Source: Baylisascaris procyonis (Eukaryota > Nematoda > Chromadorea > Rhabditida > Ascarididae). Taken from it: DNA of 64,000 nucleotides. Below the pieces are notes generated by a model. The model had not been told where the DNA came from and searched no databases. It was given only the letters and a program-made list of their open reading frames with translations. This document shows positions 53,693 through 64,000 of the stretch, in pieces. The stretch's first letter is position 1; each line of letters opens with the position of its first letter. The DNA is taken from the NCBI GenBank assembly GCA_037389465.1, contig JAZARR010000070.1, forward strand, positions 2,694,501 to 2,758,500, written 5' to 3'. The translations under genes and the position numbers were made by a program.

Positions 53693-56600
53693 GCTATTGC
53701 TAAAATGCCTGCACGGTTCAGATTACTCAAATATCATTGAAACATCGATGACGGTCAGACGGCAAAGCTTACAAGTGATTCGTCAGCAGTGAACTCTGCA
53801 ATATATTTGACAAAACAAGTACCTGTGAGAATGCACTTTGTGGATATGCACGTGCGAGAACATCAGATTTTGTAGCTGCTACTCAACAAAGAAGTGCAAT
53901 CCTGTTGTGTTGTTTGAATCTAAGCATTAGCTAACAAACAATTATTATCATTTATAGATGCGCTAGACATGAGGAAAAGAATTTTTTTTCGCGAAAGGGA
54001 GAAGGAATGAGGGGAGTAGGAAGTAACTTTGATGTGCATGAAGGAGGGAATCGAAAAAGTGAGAAAAAGGCAGTCGGGAATATCCTCGTCGGAAGTTATC
54101 CACTTAGAGTGACGGAGGGGTTGAGAAAACGATAAGAAAGTTGGGAAGAAAGAAATTAGTGGGAGCTGCTTTTCGACATGGGTGAACATTTGGGATGCAT
54201 CTCTAAAGAGCAATGCACTTGTTCGAAATGCAAGAATGCTAAGCATCGCCTTTACATATAGTCAATAACTAAATAACTAAAGAGAAAAGATTAATAAAAT
54301 ATCACTCATAACGATGCAAAATTCAAAAATCTTTTAAAAGGCAAATTTTGTGAAAACAACATTACGACACATTTTATGACCTTGACAAAAAGTGAATATG
54401 TGCAAACTGTTTGGCAAAAAAAAAAAAAAATTCGAAATTCATTTGTTATATAAAACGTTGAGGAGATGTTTATCTAATCTATGCAATCAAGCATCATGAA
54501 AAACAAATAAATTTTACAATTACTACCTACAGCGTATTCATAGCGTTTCAAATAGGACTTATAGGAAAAGAAAAACCTTATTATGAAACATAGAGAAAAA
54601 ATAAATTATTTATATGTTGCCGAAACTTTACAATTGTATGTTGGGGAAATATGAAAGTAATTTTGATAGGAAATAGAATTTCAATGAAAATTAGTTTGAT
54701 TGTGAACTTAATTAATAACAAATTGCTGTTGTAGTTAAGAATATTTAGTGCTTCATCGAATGAGCACTAACTTAGATCATTATATCTCGTCCTAAATTAT
54801 GTTCTCATTGAAATATACGATTAATAGCGAAATATTAAACTAAAATTGAAGTTATATCAACTTATTCGTTCCAACAGTTTTGATATAATCAAAATAAATG
54901 AAGCAACATTCATCAGCTGTTAGACTTGATGCGACCACAACTCAACATTACTTTGATGCGAATGCGAACAATCGCAATATACAATTCGCGGAAATGGCTT
55001 GCTGAGGCGGTTTTTCGTCTCCCTTGTGGATCTGTTAAAGGAATAACTAGACGATTGAAATATTGGCCGATATTGCACGATGAAGTATCAAACGCTATCC
55101 TTCCACTTAAAAAGAATTTCATCAACGATCGTCTCAATTTTTATTGCATTGAAATTGAAATGCTGTTGCGGTAATTTAAAAAAAAAAGGAAGTTTTTTTA
55201 ACTTCGGATGGGAAAATTTGTTTCTGTAAAAACCCGAAAAGCAGCTGGTGAAAAATGTGATTTGAGCGCACAACCCACTCCAATGTTTATCGATTCCCTC
55301 ATAGCACGTTTGAAAATGTGTTTTGGTATGTGCCGTTTAAAAATATCTTCTAACGCATCGAATTAAACTTTCATACGGCAAAAAAGGTGTAGCTAATCTT
55401 AACTCCAAATATTTAATTAAACCCACAGCTCAAAAATATCGCATGTAAAAATTGAAAGGGACAAATGCTTAGCATGAAAATTAGATGTCAGCTAGGAAGA
55501 TGACATGAGAATCGAAAAATGCCAAAATCAATGAACATAGTTGATTGAAGAGTGCAAAAGGAACGAAACTCACTTGCAAAAATATCAAAAACATCGCTTC
55601 ATTCCTATTGCATGCGTTCATCTACGTTTTCTTTGCAAATCGCGCATTCTAAGTGCAATTTAACTGCTGATTGCGCTACTTAATTAAAGTTAATGATGTT
55701 TTTGAAAATTGTTTTTCTGCTTGCCTATTAATTTCGACTCGAAATTTTTCTAAATTTTCAGAACTTCTACCAATTTTATGATGGAACAAGGGATGTGAAA
55801 TGTTTCAATTGGCGTCTATTACTATAGAATAAAGCGCATCATCAAATGCCCCCAATCTTAGTGCAGCTGCCTCATTACCTTTGTGATTTAAGCCAATCCA
55901 ATAATCAAGCAAGCTCATGCTTTATCGCTGAATAAATTTGATCGAAATCAATAAAAAGCATAAAATTTCTGAAAGGTTGCCGCTGAATAAAGCAAGTTAA
56001 ACCACAGCTCCATTGTTATTTTTTATAGTCGAATTATTCAACAACGGTTAGAGTGGGCTACGGGAAGCGAATATTACATCAACGAAGCTCCTCGAAGCAT
56101 TCGGAGCGATTTAGTATATTACCTGCATTAAAATATCGCATGATAATTTATTTAAGCATTTAAATGTCACAAATAATCACGAAAGAATGGCATCGCTGTT
56201 TAAATAGGGTGAACGCAATTGCTGACAGCCGTTGCTGACAAAAACTACTCACTCTGCACAATTAAGGTTGTCACTATTAAATAGCGATGATCAGATGTAT
56301 GTGTGCAAATTTCTGCAAACTTTTAATTGAGAAGAAATGGCTGTATATTTTTGAAAATCTTCGAAAGAAATACATTTCCTTTCAGTGTAAAACTCTTCAG
56401 CTAAATATCTTTTCTTATATAGTTTAGAAGTTGCTGCATGAAACAGCACTCATCTTTTCTAGCTATTAGACAGCAATCGAATATTGTGGGATTGGATGAA
56501 ATTTATCTTATGCGATTACTTTGAAGGGAGGCACAATGAAAGAGATCTTTCTCGATTTTTTGGGTAATAATAGTTTTAAAAACAATAACTTATAAAGACT

Positions 56601-59564
56601 TATGCTGGTGGAATATCGATTTAGGCATTTTCAGCGATGGAAGCTATAAATTGCCTGATAGTCTTGCAAATAAAATCGGCGCATTGAGAACAGACTTTAG
56701 ACATCGAAAATTTTCGATTTGTCGAAGCTAAAAATAATTTTAATGCTCGAAAACTTGCAAGGGAAAGTGCAGTCTTATGGGTGAGGGCTCAAACACGGCC
56801 GACAGCCATGCGTCCCAGTTACGGGAACAGGTAAAGAAGACTTTCTAGGCTAAGCTGGAAGATATAACTCTTAGATAGTATCAACAATAAGAAAATAGTA
56901 AGTATAAGAAAGTGGCCGACATAGAGGCGCACCACAACCAACACGGAGGGCAGGTGCGTGCGACGTAGAGAAGCACACGATGCCTCTTTCCCCCTAACTA
57001 CCCATCGATGTTCCTTCCACTAGACGAATCGATAGCATTGGCGTGCCAGCTAAGAAGCGCACCAGCCAGCCTCTTTCATCGCTTCCACTTTGCTATTCCT
57101 CAAAGCTTTACTACTCAAACAATACGAATAAATTGCTTATTGTTAGCAATATTTATCCACTATATCAGTTCATTTCAAGAAACATTGTAAAATCATTTCG
57201 ATTATTGAAATATATTGAAATTAAAATGGCACTCTACCTCTGATGTAATTTTCTAATATGTAAAAAAAATCTATCGAGAAAGGCAAAACACAAATATTTC
57301 TCATCATAGACCGCTGATAGAGACCTTTAATATGACATTCTGATTTCGCCACAAAGAAACTCCAAATCTTCTGAATAGTAGCGCTTAAGTGATAATTCAT
57401 ATTCAAAATGCAACATCATATCACAACTTATATAATCAATCACAGCATCACTTTTCTCTTGCTTCCGTTTACTAACCATACGACAACATCGTGTCCGCAT
57501 ATTTTGTGTGTCTGTATCTCTGCTTTTCTGCATGTCCAGTCATTTCAATCTGCGAACCATTGAGGCCAGAGATGGCAGTCTTGTGAATGTTATCTACACC
57601 ATGAGCGGAGGACCCAATGACCATTTAACTTCTAGAACGATCGGGTAGCATTTAAGATTGGTCATATTAGAACCTAATAAGAGATCGGCTAGGAAAACAA
57701 ATAATTTTTGAAAGATTCACGCAGGCGGTTGGTTTAGGTGAAATGTAAATGCATTTTGCGTACATCTTATTATTTTTTTGCAAATTATTAAAGGCCATAT
57801 TGGTCTAAATAATATGACTGCAATATTGCAGACAGTAAATTTTCCTTGGCGTGCTTTTCCACTTCTTGTTTACCTTCTCATCTGTACATATTACCTGGAC
57901 CACCAATTCTATGTGGGGGGTTTTCTTTTGAGAGGAAGAGAGAGAGAAGAATGTAGGGTAAGGGGATGCATAATTTAGCACTTGAAAAGATGAAATAAGT
58001 GCAACATTTTCAGGTGACCGTTGTTTGCGTTTCGAAAGGATTTCGGGTAATATTTGTGCGGTAAAATGGAAGAGTTTGATGCACTCATAAGGGTATCGCT
58101 CACATGAATGTCACTTTTGAAAGGAGATGACTGAATGCGCGGATGCGTGTCGGTCGTCTAACAATCGATCCATCGGTTTTGCCCGTCCCCATTGATTACA
58201 TTCTGGTAAGTGCTACTAATTGGATGCCGGTGCTTTAAATAGATTATGACAGTATTGTGTTCCTGAGGACAATCCAGATGGCACATTGATAATAAGCATA
58301 TAAACAGGGAATAATGCAATATATTTTCTAATCCAAAGCATCATTCTAGGCCACTTTGCAAACGGATATCCCTGCCCTTCCCTTCTTCCGCTCTCTTCCC
58401 TTAGAGAGGAATAATTAGGGAAGTGCATTTAGATGCCAAAACCCGACAAGTTCAACAGTCGTTATGTGATGAAAAGTAACCTTTTTGACTCATTAACGTA
58501 TCAGACGATAAAATTTTGCGATGTTCCAGAAACTAAGATCCAAAAATTAGGGACAGACCGGTGGAAGCACCCATCGACACATACCTATCGATAAAACGTT
58601 CACCATGAAGCAAATCAAGCAGAAAAAATGTGCAGTCTAACAGCAACGTAACCCCAGTGCGAACTAAATGATGTTCGAAGTGATTGCATATTGGCAGCTA
58701 GCTGGCAGCAAAGGCATGAAACAGTGCGTTCATGCAATGTAGTTCCATAATACAGGAAGCAAATAAAATATTTCTGCAATATCACATGCAAAAACATAAA
58801 CGATTCGATTGCGACATTCACAAACTGCTAAAAACTATGAAATGCATTCAAAAAATCAACGAATGCAATTTCTTTTAGACAATCTGTAGTAATAAATTTT
58901 TCGAAATGGGCGTATTCAAATAGCGTATATGCTTAGGAGACGTAATGAGAAAGTCAAATCGTATTTTTTTGAAACGGGAACTTCGATAGGTGGAATTTTC
59001 CTCATCACAAAAAAAATACAATTTAAGCAAAGAAGTGTCCCCCAGAGGACCAACAAACGATTACGACGTTGTATGCAGGACACCTTAGAAACAGCTAACG
59101 AACCACTGAATCACAAAAAGTGGAAATTTCATCAAAAGAATGGCGACGTTTCACGATCACATATTTGTTTTCATACGTCTCTTCATTTGGTGCATGTAGC
59201 CAGCCGTCTTCCCCGTTTGACAACTTATTATATGTTTTCGCGCAGCCATAGAAAGAACTAAAGGTGACCAACGGAAGAAAGGTCGCAGTGCAGACAGACA
59301 AAAGCGTGTGCATTGAAGCACATGGACTCACTGTTCGTTGGCAGTGAATGCCAGAAAGAGAAGTGATTTGATGAGTACGCAAGCCACATCATGTCTCTCG
59401 AATCAGCCAGCCGCTCGCAACTGCCAACCGGTGAAGTAAGCGTGGGTCTGTGTGCACACCCATCCTCGTGGGAGTGAACATCCAGCTCATTGCCCTCTCG
59501 AACTTGGAATCCGCCTAGAAGTCGTCCCCAAAGTACATCACTTTTCAATTCGACTACTTTTTTT

Positions 59565-59612
59565 CCGACTTTCCTAACAAAGCGTCTTTCCCGACTTTCC
59601 TAATAAAGCGAT
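59565..59612. repeat. 26-bp tandem duplication
   Basis: CCGACTTTCCTAACAAAGCG recurs 26 bp later with one C-to-T change. Confidence 0.88.
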
Positions 59613-61640
59613 GGAAAAAGTTCAATGCAAGTGAGAGACAGAGGGAGACAGAGAGAGAGCAAATTAAATTAAATCGAAGTCACGTCTATCAACTAAACAT
59701 CCAGAGGAGTGTTTACGACGACAACTCATTATTTTGTTACAAATATTCCCCATATTTCGACTGATGAAATTAGACAAGCCTTAATAAAAGGACTGTGACG
59801 AATAATAATATTAAACTAACTTATCGCTCATTCACTAAGTAATAATAAAAGTTTCCGAAAATAACACATTTTCAATTCGCAACAGCATAATCCGAGGTGA
59901 TTGTTGTTTCTTTCTAATCACTGCCATCACTTTATCTTCCTTGAAGAGCTTTCAGGCATGCTACTTTAACTTAGACGTTGACGGGTTATGTGCTATAAAT
60001 GCAATCAAGAATCAACATCAGTTTAATCCAATTGGATTTTCCTTATTGTTTCGACCGGAAAAACATGCAACAATAACTTTTTAATTATGCGGAAAAACCC
60101 TATGAACATCCCGAACCGCGAAACATCTCACATAAACAATGACAGGTGCCATCACTACTGCACAGCAGTAAAAGGGAACACAATGGGCGCGGATATGCCC
60201 CTCCCCCTTCCGAGTGGAGTTGTTTTAATGTCATTCTTAATGGAGTAGTTTCGAATGTATGTGGTGCTGTATTAGCTAGATCGGTAATCCCATATATAAG
60301 AGCATCGATATGAGTGGGCATCCTGTTAAACGCTATCAATGCACACAAACTGCACGCAATCTGAGCCACAAAAGTGTGTGCAATCGGAAATACGCGTTTG
60401 AAACGTCATAGATAGCACCTCATTAGCTGTCAGTGCTCGAATTTATCGCGCATCTATTATATCATCTTTCACGACGCTTGCCTTCGATCCTCCTTCTCAG
60501 CCAACTATGAAGCATGCACTAAGTATTTATATAGTGAAAGAGTGAGGTGAGCGTCTTTCCAATAAAGACGAGTATTGAAAGAAAGGTAAGTAGGTAAATA
60601 GGTGAAATTTTAGACCGACATGCTAGCCGAAGAAAAAATTCAAGTGATCGGGTGAATTCCAGATTTTAGACCATTAAGCAAATCGATTTAGATAAAAGTT
60701 CATCTACATTGACCGGCTACTACAGAAGGATAGAAAGAATAAAAGGGGTTAGCGAACATACGATTATTGGCTATATTTCGGACTTTTGAAATTCTCAGCG
60801 AAACACGGCCTTAACGAATGAATTTGTGAATTCTTCGTCTACATTTAAAGTCTTTTTCAAGTGAACTGATATGAACTGCGCTGTTGAAAATGTTGTCGCT
60901 GACAGTGTCCGAGGTATGACTATATCTAGTGGAAGGTGGTCAGTAAACGACGCCTCAATTTTGGTTTACTGGTGTTTGTCTGTCTGCATAGAAGTGTAGT
61001 TTCATATTTACTGCTTTGCAAAATTACTCCACAAAGTTCATAACAACAACGTCATGTCTGCATATGTGTATGGAAGCGAATGTATATCTGTGCACATGTA
61101 AGTACGTACTTAGGTATGTGTCTGTGTATTTGTGCTTGATAGCTTTGATATGGAAAATATCAGAGAAAGAGAGAAAAATAATTGGTTATCACAATCTAAT
61201 TAATGTGATACCGACTATGCCAACAGTGAATTTGATCTAACAACTCGGAATGAGTTGCAAACATTTAAATATGCCTAAAAATTTGCATATGTTTTACGAT
61301 TGAACGATTCGAATTTTATGGTCGTTCGAGTAGTAAAACTAAGAGAGAAATTAATAACGGAAGTTGCAATGATAATTCGTCCATACGATCAATTAGTTTC
61401 ATAAATTATGAACAAACGGTATATCACATAAGATAAAGCCTTCATATCTCAAATAACCTTAATGCCGCATAAATATTCTATAAAAGAAATCTTTTATGGA
61501 AACTGCCAGATGTATAAAATCTTCCAGGTGAGAAATTTAGATAAATATTCCACTTCACATCCAACAAACAATGAAGTATTTCGGTTTGCACTTTTCTGCT
61601 CGCATAAATGAACAATATCGCTGACAATATTAAGAGTAAT

Positions 61641-61985
61641 ATAGGGCTACTGCGCGGTCGATTGTGAAGCTCCGACCAAAATTGTTGGCTCCGCTCAACC
61701 GAGCCACCCCGTCCAGCACCAACATCGGGACAAGGGCAGCGGAACAAGTCCCGAGAGCCAGGAGGAAGGATGGTGAATCGGCTCGTCAGCAGCCGACGGG
61801 GAAGAGGCGAGCCTAGGGCATAAACTTCAAGCAACCGTCCTGCAAGCAGGAGATCCCGACCTAAGGTCTAAAGGAGCCAGCTGGACCAGCAAGGCATTGG
61901 GTCAGAGCAGGTGGGAGCGATGTGAAGAAACGTATATTCGTAATGAATGCTCTGTTCATTGAAATAAAAAAAATAAATAAATAGA
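61641..61985 (+). mobile_element. Possible mobile-element remnant (GC-rich body, A-rich tail)
   Basis: A sharply bounded GC-rich block in AT-rich DNA. One plus-strand frame is open from 61641 to a TAG at 61814-61816, reading ATARSIVKLRPKLLAPLN and then a basic tail ending TGKRRA. About 140 nt later come AATAAA and an A/AAAT-rich tail (from about 61962). Layout resembles the 3' end of a retroposed element: end of a reading frame, 3' UTR, polyadenylation signal, tail. No transposon protein family is recognised and no target-site duplication was confirmed. A short gene 3' end is the alternative. Confidence 0.3.
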
Positions 61986-64000
61986 TGATCCTATTTCTGA
62001 TTTGCATATTTTGTAAAAGAATATTAACGCGTTCATTAACTCATCAAAATTTCAGCAGTTTAACGTTTTATACGAAAAATGCAAAGTGGTTCATATCCAC
62101 TTGTGGCGTAAATGTTTTCTCACCCTAGAAGATGAGATTCTTCCTCTAGATATCGCACCTATGATGTTGGTGTTGTAGTTGATCTTAATCGTTGTTGAAG
62201 TTTGTAGTGTTCTAGTATCGCTGAAATGCCACCTAAAATTGCAGATTGTATTCTCGGAGCTTTACAGTACTATATATAGTATACCTTCAGTGCCGATTCG
62301 TTTAGGACTACTGTACCGCTGTGCGTTCCTCAAATATAGTTTCTGATATCGATCTTTCAGAGAATATACAAAAGCGATTCACTTGTATCTTTGTTATAAA
62401 ATTATGCGTGGCGTTTCCGATACTCCGTGACCAGAAAAATTTTGATTTGCTCGTCTCTGTAGTCGAGAACGGCATCAGTTGCAATATGACAAAAGTTTTG
62501 CACCACAAACTATTCTGCACAATCAATAGTTCCATGATGCATGATCGTGAAGTGTATTTCCTAGCAGTATGGTTAATGCACCCGTTCGCTCAGCTTTCAG
62601 ACTGCTGTCACTCTGATTTTCTTATTATTACCATTCTTACATAGAGAACCCTGAGATATTTTATGTCTGCTCGTACTGAAGTCTTATGTATGTTTTGCTT
62701 CTTTTCTTTCTGCTGTTATTTCGTTGTCTATTCTGCCATCCATTTTTGTTTTCTTATGCATACATATTTTGCATGATTTGTCATCTTCTGCATATATCTT
62801 TTGCTTCTGAGATAAAAATAAGGGAAATAAAACGAAAATCTATTAGCTTTTGAAGCTGACAGATCAATATCAATGCGGTAGAGGAAAGCACTTCTAGGAT
62901 CGTCCTTTCAATTGTACCAAAATACGCAGTAAATGGGTAGACAGATATACACAGACATGAAACACAAAACACAGTCTGCAAATGTAGCCAAAATACAGCA
63001 TGCAAGCCTAGATCTTGCAAAAAATACGTAAAAAGCAGTTTATTGCAGAAGATCTGTGCAAGCATCTAGAATATGGAATGCACTATTGCGCATACTTCAT
63101 TATTTGTTGGTAATTTATGAAGGTGATTGGACCGATGAGCGGGACTGCAGGATCGCGCAGGATCGCTTATTGCATCACCACCTCTCCCCTTCACCCACTG
63201 GAATGCGTACACGTATAGGTAGTTCCTGAAGTTGTCAAGAGCCTTAGGCTACTGACATTTGAGCACATTTGAGCCACAGCTTTGGGTTAACACCTTGACC
63301 TTTGGCGGCTCCCGAGCGCAGCATATTCCTGAGGATTCTCTTAGAAATATTGCTTTTTGGAATAGACAAGTACAATCGTGAAAGTCACTGTCGAATATAA
63401 CTCTCGAAGAGTCATTGTATGTTAATTTCTCATTCGTTGCTTTCTTCATATTATTCCTCATATATTTTTAAGTGTTACATCATCAACTCTCTTCTGCCGA
63501 TGATGATAACTACAGAAATTATATTGGACAGAGTTATTCAATTAGGAAGAGAAAACGTTGATGGAAGGGTCGACACGGTAGCGTGCAAAGAATGAGCGAT
63601 TGTGTATGGACGCAGAACGAAGCCATCCGACTCGTCTCGAATGCTTCTCTAAATTGGTTTTTAAGAATTTACGAGCTAACGTCCGCTCTTCAACATCCAC
63701 CGTACCGCACATCTTGTGGCAGCATTCCTTTTGCTAGCCAATGCTTATTGCATCGAAAGCATTGAAGAAAATTACTTGCAACGCTTTCAGATATAATTGA
63801 TGGCATCGCATGAAGGGATTTAGAGGATATAAAAGAAGGAAACAATGCAAAAAGGCGAGGGGAACGGGAAAGGTGAATAAGGAGATCAGCATTATGCGTC
63901 CATCAATGAGTATAGTGCAGATATCCAAGCCGACGCAACTGCGCTACTGGGAAATAAGTAAATCAATTTCTGCAAAACTCTCTTTTGCTCTCTCGCAAAT

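Larger units (their letters stand above)
52392..64000. other. Upstream region, no gene recognised
   Basis: Contains several GC-richer islands (about 54000-54220, 56760-57100, 59030-59520, 60100-60240, 61640-61930) with short frames that match nothing I know, a (TTTA)n tract, and a 26-bp duplication near 59565. Distal regulatory DNA or unrecognised exons of another gene cannot be excluded. Confidence 0.5.

Overview
The window comes from an animal nuclear genome, most likely a nematode outside the immediate Caenorhabditis elegans group. The single gene I can identify with confidence is a CaMKII orthologue (unc-43 in C. elegans). Its translated exons match nematode CaMKII closely, for example the exon-1 string NFSDNYEVKEELGK and the post-regulatory string GAILTTMIATRNLS. 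Introns are short to medium (0.15-2 kb, later 4-7 kb), most acceptors have the worm-like TTNCAG form, and the flanking DNA is AT-rich with many A/T runs. I cannot name the species.

Layout. The gene lies on the minus strand. The first coding exon is at about 31.8 kb, and eleven further exons, each joining the next in phase, carry the whole kinase domain and the calmodulin-binding autoregulatory segment down to 15.8 kb. Two branch points are visible. The exon for the end of helix E and the catalytic loop is present twice in tandem (26615-26687 and 26394-26466): same length, same phase, both ending in HRDLK. After the exon ending in RRKLK, a transcript can use either an exon at 20760-21113, which ends in its own stop codon and lacks the two inhibitory threonines, or the exon at 15755-15797, which carries them and continues towards the linker.

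Two more minus-strand exons rich in Ser, Pro and Arg, at 11222-11526 and 4565-4896, join each other in phase and look like variable linker. The first lies next to a GC/CpG-rich block (about 11.2-12.4 kb) and begins with an ATG behind an in-frame stop, so it may be an internal start instead of, or as well as, a linker exon. The CaMKII hub (association) domain was not found; it should lie beyond the left edge of the window.

From 31.9 kb to 64 kb, upstream of the first coding exon, I recognise no gene. This half holds simple repeats, several small tandem duplications and minisatellites, one long AT-rich hairpin, a few GC-rich islands, and a GC-rich block ending in an A-rich tail that could be a mobile-element remnant. 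The open reading frames there are short and match nothing I know.

Basis: exon coordinates and phases were worked out by hand from the sequence. Family assignments rest on remembered CaMKII sequence. Isoform statements are inferences that need RNA data.
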